The notes below the pieces were generated by a model. The model was given only the letters and a program-made list of their open reading frames with translations, did not search any database and had not been told where the DNA came from. Shown piece after piece: positions 46,567 through 57,182 of a DNA stretch of 64,000 nt. This DNA is from Gnomoniopsis sp. IMI 355080 (Eukaryota; Ascomycota; Sordariomycetes; Diaporthales; Gnomoniaceae), in the NCBI GenBank assembly GCA_027946555.1, contig JAPEVC010000162.1:20911-84910 (forward strand), given 5' to 3'. Position numbers and translations under genes: made by a program. Position 1 is the stretch's first letter. Each line of letters starts with the position of its first letter.

Positions 46567-49500
46567 ATCCTCAAGAAGATTAGCTGCGCTCTTTGAGGTT
46601 CTCACCCGAACCCCCAGAAAAAAGGCCGCAGAGCACAGCGTTCGGCGCTGGCTGGTTGGTGTGAAAAATTGTATCCTGGTGGGTGACGGCTATATCCTCG
46701 CCGCACCGCGTCTCCTTTTCTCTTGTGCCGTCGACTAATTCAAAGAAAAAAGAGTGAAAAATAAAAAGAGAGGATCCAGCCAATACACGCGTGGCGGTGG
46801 AATTGTGTTTGGCCCTTGAGTATGAATGTTGACAGTTGGCTTGTGTTATGACTGTAATTAACAGACTAGCGATTCGCGTGACGTATGTTTGTTTAAAGGA
46901 GCAAGTTGTACAGTCTCAAGCAGCATTTTGATACTTAGCTGCCTCTTCGGTTTCAGCGGCGTGATTAGCCAAGCATCTGGTCAGGCAATTCCCATGCTCA
47001 CGTCTCGTCGCTCCTATACCAAGGCGAAAGGCTCCGCTACATGAAGGGGCTTGGCGACCAGGAGTGCATTATGCCTAGACATCTGAAAAGGCTGCTCAAG
47101 GTCGGCATCGGGTTTTATGAGTTTCTCGGATGAGCCCTAGTAGGGGATGATCGCGCGGACGCACTACCGAAGTACCATGTGTAACATACATTGTAAGTAG
47201 TACACGTCAGTAGATTCTGGGGCATTAACCCAGATGTCAATTCCCGATGTGATCTCGATCTACCGAGTACAGCCTGGAACAGCATAGTACCAAATAAAAA
47301 AAGACAAAGCTTCAAATAGGTTGTACCAAACGGTGGTAGTGATCTGGACGTATAGATAGGAGTCCCCAGCATGCAGGGCTTACTAGTACATACTATGGTA
47401 CAAATGGCAGGCATGCAGGGCAACCGCAGGCATACTAGGGTATTTCGGTAGCGGGCGCTATGGACCGGCTCCTCGGGAGGTCTAAGAAACCCATGGACAG
47501 CCCCCGAACCCCCAAGGATCAGCCCTCGACTATTCCGACATCAAACATCAGCTGCCTCGTGACTTGGGATCTGCTCGTGGTCACGAACTCGAACGACTCC
47601 AGGGCCATGCGCCCAGAAAATGGGTTGCTAGACGTATGAGAATAGCTTGCCAACAAACGATTGGACTGTTTCGATGAAACAGTCAACGCTACCCAACAAG
47701 AAGCAATCCGCGTCACGAGACGCACTGTCGTCCGATCCCGATTGCACAACATGGGAGGAGTCTCCTTTCTGGGGACCTGGTCTCCCCTTTCCAACAGTCC
47801 CTTTGACTTTCGTGTTGACTCGGTCAAGGGTTTCTTGATAATGGCTTGGTGGTTGCATTGCATCTTCAAAACATCGAGCCCAGCTCATGTGACCGCCTTC
47901 GAGCCATCCTGAATTGTGCATTTCTGCGAATCCACTAGACTAGTGAAAATATAGACTTTGGAATAGCACTTTCGACAGTATTGATGAGTGAACAACTCAC
48001 CATACAAGCCTAGCTACACGCGTGTAGTGCCCGTCTTCGCCTGAGACAGATGCAGTGCCAGCCTGAAATGCGGGCATTCATGGCGTGATAGTTCACACGC
48101 AGAGTCATTGCATCACCTCTCTTGAGTCTGCGAGTGAACAAGACAACAGTTCAGAAACATATCCGGGCTTCCCTACATACTCACGTGCCATTTGAAACAC
48201 AGAAACACTTGAGGATACAATAGGGACTTCAGGAATTTGGCCTCGACTGCACGGTCTCCCAACCTTCAAGGTTTCCAGGTTGAAGTGCGAAGAGCTTATT
48301 CCCCGCAAGTGTCTCACGCTATGGACTAAGCTCGCTACCGAATCCAGTCTGGCGAGTCGAGACCGGATGACTCTATAAAGCCACCTGTCTGAGCGACCAC
48401 CTGCCAGATTGCTTAGATACTATAGAACCGGTGGCAAAGCCATCAAGCTTCAGACCACCAGACAAGGCAACGTTAAGGAGCACAGGAGAAAGGAAAGGCT
48501 TTCATTTGCTCTGGGCGCATTTCATGCAAAGAAATGCTCGAGGTGATATTTTCGAGTGGCGGATACGGCAGAACAGCTGCTAAAAGTCGATTTTAAATTG
48601 GAAGGCCAGAGACATATAATTTGGTGACTCATCAAGATACAACACGTTGCCAAGATATTTATGACAATCCAGCGGGCAATTTCTAAGCAAGGTCGGGGCT
48701 ATGAGAAGCCTGCTTCCTTACGAATCACCGAGGCATCTGGAGACGGGCACTTCTCGCCATTGCACAAATGCCGAGAAAGCAATAATTCTTGACCGGATTG
48801 GTGACCTACCTAGGTAAGTATTCTCATTCGAATGCCCGATCTTCGATCTCTCCCATAATCTTCAGAATCAAGGGGGCTGGATCTTCAGAGAGAGACCGTG
48901 GAATCCCTTTCTCTCCAGGACATTTCGATTGTTTTTGGGACGCTTCACGTCACCGTGTAAAAGCCATAGACTTGAAAGGAAATCACTTGGTCGAAGAATG
49001 GCGATCAATGCACCAGCCAGACTTGAACTTTACCCGGTTTTTAGCACACGCGTCTAACGCGAAGCACTTCCTCGACCGTAACTTAATTTCGCTGGCGCCA
49101 ATTTACATTTGTCTGGCTATGTCAGCATGTCAACCTTCAGAATCCCCAGCCCACAACGTGTAACACCCCATTGTTGCTGATCGCGGTTGCTTTTATCAGT
49201 GATCACTTATCGTTGCTTGGATCAACTGTTGCTGCAGTCGTTCTGAAGGGGAGGCAAGGAGGAACAGGACATTCATATGAAAATACATGCTCAGAGCGTC
49301 AACAAGCTACTGCATTGTGGAATTCGTTTCCGCAGTAAGAACCCATGTATTGACATTGTCTGTGACTGGCTAACTGTACTCCTCGTGTCTATACGGAGTA
49401 CAGAGTATATTGTCAGGACAGGTGTCGTCGGCCTTCTCCGAGAATAGCACAGCCACCTTGAGGGAGCCGCACCATTGATCTTCCCGACACCCGGCAGCTG

Positions 49501-49901
49501 CGCAGTCACATTAGGGGGTGGGGGCTTGACAGGCCAGGGTGTTGTTGGCACCAAGCCTCACTGGGACCCACTGAAACATAGGTGTGAAAGTCGCGAGCGG
49601 TGGGATGCCCCCGCTCTACCCTACCCATAGGAGGTGGCACATCCATAGCTGTCCATGAATATGACGTTTTTTTTGGCCAACCACGGGTGGGCTCTAGGAG
49701 GCCTGTTTCAACGTCAGCTCTTTGAGCTTGTATATCGCTGAAAACAGGTAGTTGAAATAATCGTCGTCAACTTTTGTTCAAGGTTGGCTACAAAACGCGA
49801 ACGCTCATTACAATTTGAACATATTCGTACTTTCAGTCTTACTTTACTTTTCACCTTATTTCCTAGGTACAGGAAGCACCATCACCACCAACGTCTCCAC
49901 C
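46567..49901. other. 3.3-kb divergent intergenic region
   Basis: No supportable gene. The palindrome TACCTAGGTA lies at 48807-48816 and TACGGAGTA at 49392-49400. Frames of 116 codons (47519-47869, -) and 124 codons (48789-49163, +) have no recognised family or splice structure. The right edge is the leader of the severin-like gene and contains a GTACAG acceptor-like site at about 49867-49872. Confidence 0.45.
48807..48816. repeat. Palindrome TACCTAGGTA
   Basis: Perfect 10-nt palindrome about 1.1 kb upstream of the severin-like gene. Confidence 0.8.
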
Positions 49902-51092
49902 ATGGCACCCCACGACGGTCTCGTTCACCCCAAGGAGTATGACATCAAAGACAGCAATGTCGAGCTGATCGGCAGCGACATGGACCACAAAGTCAAATAC
50001 AACAGCGCAGCCAGCGAGCCAGCCTGGAATGATGGGCAGGTGGGCATCTCAGCTGGCCTCTACATCTGGCGCATCGAGGACTTCCAAGTCGTCCCCTGGC
50101 CAAAGGAAAAGTACGGCCAGTTCCTCGACGGCGACAGCTTCATCGTACTGCACTCCTACAAGGTCGGCAAGCAAGGCGAGGAGGAGAAGCTCGGGCACGA
50201 CGTCTTCTTTTGGCTAGGCGCTCACACATCCCAGGATGAGGCGGGCGTGGCTGCGTACAAGACCGTGGAGCTGGATGAGTTCCTGCACGGCAAGGCCACG
50301 CAGCACCGCGAAGTCCAGGAAAGTCCGAGTGATGCATTCATGGAGCTGTTTCCGAAGATGCAGATCCGGTCTGGTGGTGTGCGCTCTGGCTTTACGCACG
50401 TCGAGGACGAGCCCAAGGAGGAGATCCTCACCCTGCTGCGCGTGTTCAAGCACCCTGGTTCGAAGCGCGATTCGGTGGTTGTGCACGAGGTCGAGCCGAC
50501 CTGGGAGAGTCTGGATGAGGATGATGTGTTTGTCCTCGACAAGGGCGACAAGATCTATGTCTGGCAAGGCAAGAATTGCAGCCCCATGGAGAAGGCAAAA
50601 GCCGCCCAGGTTGTCCACGATATGACCCTAGCCAAGCACATCGACACCGAGGTCCTCTCACAGACCGAGTCGCGCTCAAGAATCGTCGTCGAGATGCTGG
50701 GCGGCAACAAAGATGCTGTGCCAGCGTCCGAGGACTATCACCACAAGAGACCTGTGAACAGGCCAGCGGAAGGATCGAGGCCTAGGAAACTGCTGAAGAT
50801 CAGCGACGCGTCTGGCCAGTTGACCTTTGGCCCGGTCAAGGAGGGAAGTGCCATCTCACAGTCTGACCTGGATGGGAACGATGTCTTCGTTCTGGACGAC
50901 GCAGGCAAGGCAATCTGGGTCTGGCAAGGTGAAGGAGCAAGCAAGGCCGAAAAGGCAGCCTGGCTTAAGGTTGCACAGGCTTATGTGCGCCAGCTCTCGG
51001 GCGGAGAGGATCAAAGCGCCCATCTGACGCCGATTGCAAAGGTCATACAGGGTAGTGAAAGTCCGGCTTTCCTGAGGGCTATCGCTGCCTAA
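49902..51092 (+). CDS. Gelsolin-repeat actin-binding protein, severin/fragmin-like
   Basis: Intronless from ATG 49902, in a strong context (CACCATGGCA); 396 residues. The frame is open upstream, but only from a TTG. Three gelsolin-like repeats are visible: about 48-150 (GLYIWRIEDFQVVPWPKEKY, then VFFWLGAHTSQDEAGVAAYK), about 185-275 (RVFKHPGSKRDSVVVHEVEP, VFVLDKGDKIYVWQGKNCSP) and about 305-390 (KLLKISDASG, VFVLDDAGKAIWVWQGEGAS). Three repeats match severin and fragmin, which sever and cap actin filaments in a Ca2+-dependent way in slime moulds. Villin headpiece and repeats 4-6 are absent. The protein is cytosolic by prediction. Activity in this fungus is inferred from the family. Confidence 0.93.
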   Translation: MAPHDGLVHPKEYDIKDSNVELIGSDMDHKVKYNSAASEPAWNDGQVGISAGLYIWRIEDFQVVPWPKEKYGQFLDGDSFIVLHSYKVGKQGEEEKLGHDVFFWLGAHTSQDEAGVAAYKTVELDEFLHGKATQHREVQESPSDAFMELFPKMQIRSGGVRSGFTHVEDEPKEEILTLLRVFKHPGSKRDSVVVHEVEPTWESLDEDDVFVLDKGDKIYVWQGKNCSPMEKAKAAQVVHDMTLAKHIDTEVLSQTESRSRIVVEMLGGNKDAVPASEDYHHKRPVNRPAEGSRPRKLLKISDASGQLTFGPVKEGSAISQSDLDGNDVFVLDDAGKAIWVWQGEGASKAEKAAWLKVAQAYVRQLSGGEDQSAHLTPIAKVIQGSESPAFLRAIAA

Positions 51093-51307
51093 TCGCGTGA
51101 GCCTGATAACGTATGTATTTGTACGTACATAGCCGTTGAAGTATATGTAACAATATGATTCAGCTAAAAGAAAAAACTGTGCCGAGCTGTCGGGGAAGGA
51201 ATTGCTGATCTCCGAAAGGGACGGCGGGGCAGATAATTGTGTTGACGGCCATGTCTTTTGCCTCATCCCTTCAAGAGAACAACACGAAAGGTCCAAAGGT
51301 ATCTGAT

Positions 51308-52378
51308 TCAATGGAAGTACGGACGGCAAACTCCCTTCACAATAGCCCAGCCCTCATCAAAAGCTTTCACCATCTCATCTGGCAACGGCCCCTTTTCAAG
51401 ATTGGTCAAGTTCTCTTCCAGCTGCTGCGCGCTGCTTGCGCCGATGATGACAGAATCGCCATGGTCTCGTTTCATCAGACTATGATGACTGACCCATCTC
51501 ACCGCAGCCTCCGCCGTGGTCATACCCAATCTCTTAGCCACTGGCCGAACCACATCCAAAGCATCGAAATAAGCGTCGTTCCAGTACCTTCCACGGTAGT
51601 TCGTGCCCTGTGTCCGATTCGGGTCAAAGCGACTGCCTTGTTCGTGCTCGCTTGTGTCCCGCTGGTACCGATCCGTGAGCATCCCACCTGCCAAGGGGTT
51701 GAACTCGTAAAAGGCAATGCCGTACTGGCGCAGACATGGGAACAGCTCGGGCTCCACGCCGCGGTGTAGGGCATTATAGACGCCCTGGTACGCATCGGGC
51801 TTCTTCCAGCCATGGCGCTCACAGAGCTCGCAAATCTGTGCGACTTCCCAGGCAGCGTAGTTTGAGATGCCAAAACGCTTGAAGTAGCCGGCCTTGTACA
51901 GCTCGTTCACTGCCTCCAGTGTCTCAGCATAGGGTGTATTGTGGTCAGGGGCATGCAGATACCACATGTCCACTTTGTCAGTCTGCAAGGCGTTCAGACT
52001 CTCTAGTAGGGCGGGCTTAAGGTCGTTCTTTTTATGGGTGTAAGGTTTGAACTTGTTGCGAGGTGATAGTTTAGTGTCCATGATGATACCACGCTTTTGC
52101 CAATCCAGTTGGCCGAGATACTCCTCGGATGACCCTTCACCATACACCCGTGCCGTGTCAATTTCATTGTGTCCATGAGCTTGGAACACATCGAGGATCT
52201 TCGCGCAGTCCTTGAGATCATGCACACGAGCTTGTTCGGCGCCTGCAGTAAGGTGACTGAGGTCAGCGTGGATACATGCAATCTAGAGTCTAGACTTGGT
52301 GATGTGGATCTACTTACCCGCTTTGCCCAGCGTCATAGCGCCGAAGACAATATTGAGAGCTGTCTTTGGTTGAGCCAT
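51308..52378 (-). CDS. Aldo-keto reductase, AKR7-like (aflatoxin-aldehyde reductase type)
   Basis: NADPH-dependent reductase of aldehydes. Exons 52318-52378 and 51308-52242 (75-nt intron) give 331 residues, the usual length. The first exon encodes MAQPKTALNIVFGAMTLGKA. The catalytic tetrad is complete: D49 (EIDTARVY), Y54, K78 (IIMDTKLSP) and H117 (WYLHAPD). The C-terminal NADPH-binding block (DSVIIGASSAQQLEENLTNL) is intact. The order of motifs and the AQPKTALN start match the AKR7 branch, whose members reduce toxic aldehydes, dicarbonyls and succinic semialdehyde; detoxification is the likely role. The gene is divergent from the PEBP gene with 976 bp between. Confidence 0.95.
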
Positions 52379-53354
52379 TATCTATTCTGTACTTGACTAG
52401 GTGATTCTATATGAATGAAAACCAAGCACCCAAGCTCAACAACTCAGAATGCTTCTCAGACGTTCTACATATCTACGAATTACCCCACCCTGCCCGGAGC
52501 CGAATCGGTCGGCGACAGCATATAAGCTTGTTGGGTGTAGCAAAGGCTCACATCGTGTAAATTTATCTGGTCTATGATTGTGCCTAACGCACTTGTAATC
52601 AGAGTTCATCCCCAGCTAGGATACGGGTGGCTGGACGAAATAAATATGCGGAAGTACTTCCTGGCTTGATTAATTTACGGCTGTGGATTATCTCGCACAC
52701 TTGATATCGACGCTATTCCGGGAGTCGACAATTGCCTATACCTAGCATGGCATTCAAATTCCGGGGTACCCGCAGTCATCTTCAGTATCGAGGGTTTCTC
52801 AGGAAAGCGTCAGCAAAACGTCAAGTTTATTGTCCCAGTAAGTAAACTTCATGCGGCTCCAGACCACGTGTCGGGAATTTTACGGAATCGACTCTGAAGG
52901 CCATTGCCAATTGTTTCTTCTTCAACTCGAAGTTTAAATGCTTTGTTTCACTGGTGATCGCACCGGATGCTACGGGTCTGGTGCTTGGCTGACCAATTTC
53001 GCCGCTGGAAGTTTTTTCCCATTGGTTCCTGATTGGTCCTTCCTGTGTATAAATTCCCGATATAAACATGCTTGGCAGAACATTTTTCTTGAGAGGCCGC
53101 GGCGGGATTGAAAATCGCCGGGCTTGTGAAGGGTCCACTGAGACATAGGTTGTTTCGTCGACTACTAATCTCACGTTACGCAACGACGATCCGCACATTA
53201 TGCGGCAAAAGCACCACCGGTCTGGGAGCTGCTTATGCTATGCTCAAATTCGAAGATTCAATGATATATAGGTTCCACCATGATGATTGTAATGCAGCGG
53301 TAGTTGTTTTATGCTGTAAAAGTCCTTCTTTCTGTCCTAAATACTCTCGCTAAA
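52379..53354. promoter_or_regulatory. Divergent promoter region, AKR / PEBP
   Basis: About 0.98 kb between two divergent starts. TATAAA sequences at about 53048-53053 and 53061-53066 on the plus strand could serve the PEBP gene, about 300 bp before its ATG. No clear TATA box was seen for the AKR gene. Confidence 0.35.
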
Positions 53355-54317
53355 ATGAAGTCGACACTCGCTTTGGTTATGGCAGCCGTGGCTGCTGGGC
53401 AGTCTATCCCTCCGGCCGAGTTCAACTTACCCGTTGCCCAAAACAACACACAATTGGGTGTTGCATTCGATCAGACGTCAGGTGACACCGTTGTTGTACA
53501 ACCTGGTGTACTATTTGGAAAGCAGAGTAAGTCATGTTACATAGTAGCAGGTGGGTTCCAAAAGTAGTCAGTCTGCTCACAAAACTCAATAGTCACCAGC
53601 ACACAGCCTAATATCGGCATAAACGTGAAGGCTTCCGAGACTCTGGCGAGGGTGGCAGATGCCAGCAGTCCCCTCCTACTGGTCATGATTGACCCCGATG
53701 CGCCGTCACCAGATGCACCAAGCGCAGCAAATATTCTACACTGGATGGCGCCGGACTTGTCGGCGATGACGGCGGCACAAGATTTCGGTCCTCTGCAAGG
53801 GCAGGCGGTGCTCACTAACTCGACCCCGAATGTTGTTCCCTTCGCTCCGCCAGGACCCCCGGCGACTTCCTCCGCACACAGATACCTACTTTTCCTGTTC
53901 GAGCAGCCCGAAGGCTTTACTGTTCCCGCACAGTTTGCTCAGTTCAACGCCATGAATCGTGCCAACTTCGACTTTAACGGCTTCATTGCAGCTGCTGCCC
54001 TCGGAGCCCCTATCGCAGTCAACTTTATGTACGTATCGGGTCAGGATGTGGTACCCATGGACTTCCAGGGCGCCCCTTTTGGCGAGTTTCCTGGCGGCAA
54101 CGGTAATGCCATTGGCCTCCCTGGCTCGACGGCGGTGGCTAGCAACAGTACCATGGCCGCGGCGGGAGCAGCGCCCGCTGCTCCCGCTGGTGGTCTCATC
54201 TCGGGGATGACAGGCCAAACGACGATGGGTATGGGTGTGGCGGGTGCTGACGGCTCTTGCACTTGCAATGTGGCGTGTCCGGCGGGTTCGTTCGCGAATG
54301 TTATGGTCTCAGCTTGA
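53355..54317 (+). CDS. Secreted phosphatidylethanolamine-binding-like protein (PEBP)
   Basis: Exons 53355-53526 and 53593-54317 (66-nt intron, GTAAGT donor) give 298 residues. The signal peptide is about 1-16 (MKSTLALVMAAVAAGQ). The PEBP fold signatures are present: LLLVMIDPDAPSP (the DPDxP anion-pocket motif), ILHWMAPDL and the HRY block (SSAHRYLLFLFEQPEGF). Family members bind phospholipid head groups; yeast Tfs1 inhibits carboxypeptidase Y, and secreted fungal versions are of unknown role. After the fold the protein has an Ala/Pro/Gly-rich extension and ends with the Cys-bearing CTCNVACPAG near the C-terminus. The extension may be a wall- or membrane-anchoring tail, but no classical GPI signal is evident. 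Confidence 0.92.
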
Positions 54318-55590
54318 AGAGCACCTATAGAACTTGGGAAGCACTTGTAGTGTTCCCGTTGGAATCACCATTCAATGAATAGTGAATGCTCGTTGCCTTG
54401 ATGGCGGATTCGAGCGTCCTACAAATAATGTATATTGGAGACGCCAGCAGTCCTCACGTTAGTACAGGCCAGACGGCTGGCCTTGAAGAAAAAGTTCCCA
54501 TCTGTCATCAGAGCACGTTGTTAGTGGTAGTGACTGATATGTAGGACAAATGTACTACTGAGTTCCACATCAGTACCTCGCCAAATCGCAGTCTCTAGAG
54601 TGCGATTCCAGAGAATATGTCAATCTCGCTCAGGCATAGTTTCAGCCGGATCACATTCATCTGTATAAAAAGGTATATGCCGGTTTTGGATTGCGTACAG
54701 GTCGTATCATATTTTGTGCATGCATAGATGCAGAAAATAAGAGCATGGAATTGCATAAATTGTGAGTAATGCGATCGAAAGCTGCAGGAACAAGGTCGGC
54801 GTAAAGGCTGGCATGTATTAAATTACAATGCGAACAGACCTTCTATCAGCGAAAATAAGACTCGAGGCTGGAATGCTTCTTTGATGATGGCCTTCTTATC
54901 TCGAAGGTCTTTTCTTCGTAAAATGTCCACTGAAATGAAGCGACGGGAGCGGGAAGCTGGGAATTAGAGAAGAAGGCCGAGGAGGAAGAAGCCCACTAAA
55001 CCTTACCTAGGCGCCCACCTTGACTAACAATTATCCTGAATTCCAATGGTTGCGCTGAGTGTGATAATGAAAAATGGAAGAACGGCATAGATTCCCCTGC
55101 GAAGTTCCCCACCGTATGATTCGCGCGATTGCAGGTGTGTGGATGTGAGGTGCAACCACCATTGATACGGACAGTCGCCGATGTGGAGCGCAGGGTTGTA
55201 GCACCCTGCGAAAATCTGCAAAGAGCTGCGGAGTACTCTTTTTTTTTTTTTTTTTTTTTTTTGGAATGCAATGCGATAGTACGGAAGGTCGGAAGCAAGT
55301 TGGATGGATCATGATCACTGTGGATGACAGCATTTGCTGGCTACACCTGGGCACACATCCGGAGCCTGATGCAGTACACTTGGTTGGCTTAGTTGCGGCT
55401 GCGCGACACAATAATAGTGACCCACTCGGCGGCTCTAATGAAATTTATGTAAAGATGTTCAGGTCAGATCTCACTCGAAAAAAAGAGTTCATATGTCGTG
55501 CCCAACCACCTATGAAATCCTGTCGTCGTCAAGTTTTCCGCCCCATGCCAATTGGAAACCGCCGTGGACGCGATCGATCACTACCTAGGT
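54318..55590. other. Intergenic gap with long poly-T
   Basis: No supportable gene. A 24-nt poly-T run lies at 55239-55262. A TACCTAGG site lies near 55004, and the palindrome TACCTAGGTA at 55582-55591 overlaps the next start codon. Frames across 54996-55411 exist only around the homopolymer. Confidence 0.5.
55239..55262. repeat. Poly-T homopolymer (24 nt)
   Basis: An uninterrupted run of 24 T, by far the longest homopolymer in the window. It could be a poly(dA:dT) promoter element for the gene starting at 55591, or the poly-A end of a retroposed sequence on the minus strand. Neither is shown. Confidence 0.85.
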
Positions 55591-55591
55591 A
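55582..55591. repeat. Palindrome TACCTAGGTA at a start codon
   Basis: Perfect 10-nt palindrome whose last base is the A of the ATG of the Pth11-like gene. This places it in the leader, where it could affect translation start or mark the promoter. Confidence 0.75.
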
Positions 55592-57182
55592 TGTTGACAC
55601 CAACAGCACTTCCTCTCACTTCTAGTGGCACCGCAATTATAGCATGTAGTGTTGTTCTCCTACCCATCGCCATGATCGTAGTGGCCCTCAGGTTCTGGTC
55701 TCGAGTTCTCACGAAGTTCTCTATCGGCCTGGACGATTGGCTGGTCCTGGCCTCGCTCATCACATACTGTGGCATTGTGATAATGGCAATACTAGCTACA
55801 AAGTACGGCGGATGTGAGTCGCGTCATCTTTTTTCATTGTTTCTAGGCCCATGTGTTATCTGAATTGCAGCTTCTCTTGTGCAAAGTCGTCCAGTTGCAG
55901 CGACTGGAAGTGGCACTTATTTCCTTCTGCCACTCGTTCGCCCAGATCTAGTCATTCTATTCTGACCCTGAAGCTTCTAGTGGGCTATGAACAAACGGTT
56001 GTCTCTGAAAAGGCGCCACAAAACTTGAATTATCTATTGCTTGTTTGTTCTCCGGAGCAGTTCAGTGAACTTCAGAGCAGTCTGAGCTGATTGTGGGGTG
56101 TAGATGATTTTTACCTACACATGGGCATACGCGATATCCTCACAATTGATCAAGCTTACGGTCCTGGCGTTCTATTGGCGGATTTTCCCAACGAAATTTA
56201 TTCGCACAGGCTGTATCATCATCAGTTCTGTATCCATTTCGTTCATGGTCTGCATGTTGTTCGTCAATGGTCTGCAATGCAGACCAATAGACTACTATTG
56301 GACTCAGGTGGGCGGCGGCACATGCATTGATCTGACCGCGTATTACTTTGGGGTGTCAGTGATCAACTTCATCATCGACCTATGCACATTGGTTTTGCCT
56401 GTCCGAGAGGTCTCCCGTTTGCACGTTCCCTTTTGGCGAAAAGTTGGTATTTGCGGTGTATTCTTTCTCGGCTCCATGTGAGTTTCCAACCTTGAGGAAA
56501 TGTTTGGACTTCAACGCCACTGAATTCTTACCTTTTCCACCTGCAGCGTCATTGTGGCGAGCCTCGTGCGAATGATTCTGATGCGTCAGCTCCAACTCAG
56601 CGGTCTCGGCAGAACGACATGTAAGGATCTCATTATTCTCATGTTTCGAGTGACTTAACTGACGAGTCTCTTTCATTATCAGGGGATACGGTTCCTGGAT
56701 GGGTCATGTCAGTCATCGAAGTCGCTGTAGGAATCATTGGTGCCTGCCTTCCCACGCTGATTCCTGTATATCGGAAGTTTCGGTATGGCTCACTTGACGC
56801 GCGAGATGATCCGAATGGTCACCATACCCCGTACCAGCCCGGACGCAAGAATAGGACGACTACTGAGAGCCTAAGTCTGTTCAATCGAGTCTCATGTGGG
56901 GAGAGGAATCCAAGTCACGATAGCTTTTCTCCCGATGGCACAACGACGTCTTTCGACTCTTTCGAGATGCTCAGTGACCAGCTGGACGATCCCGACCTTG
57001 TGCAGCAAATCGATGGGATACGTAGGACAGTCTACCATGACGTTGAAGAGGAAAGCAGTATCATCGGCAAGTTGGTGTCGTCCCCTGATGACGAGCAAAA
57101 TAACGCTGCCCATGGCATGATGGCATGCACGTACGGGCGAGGTAGTCTGGACGGAATCATTGACATCGAAGGGCATACATGA
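55591..57182 (+). CDS. Pth11-like integral membrane protein, possibly damaged
   Basis: Rhodopsin-like fungal membrane protein of the same superfamily as the receptor at 15707, but without a CFEM domain. The first ATG is 55591 (MLTPTALPLTSSGTAIIACS), giving TM1 and then SIGLDDWLVLASLITYCGIV. Clear later exons are 56104-56477 (TYTWAYAISSQLIKLTVLAF, YWRIFPTKF), 56547-56620 and 56683-57182, joined in phase, with VPGWVMSVIEVAVGIIGACL. The C-tail is Ser/Asp-rich. Between about 55814 and 56103 I could not find a clean exon set: a short frame with SILTLKLLVGYEQ looks like a real segment, but it has no good flanking junctions in phase. So the gene either uses an unusual splice site or has a frameshift. 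The coordinates are an outer span. Confidence 0.65.

Noticed and set aside
47519..47869. 116-codon minus-strand frame
   Set aside because: No domain, and competing frames on the plus strand of similar length.
48789..49163. 124-codon plus-strand frame
   Set aside because: Begins with a non-ATG-like context in a palindrome region and shows no recognised family; a fast-evolving gene cannot be excluded.
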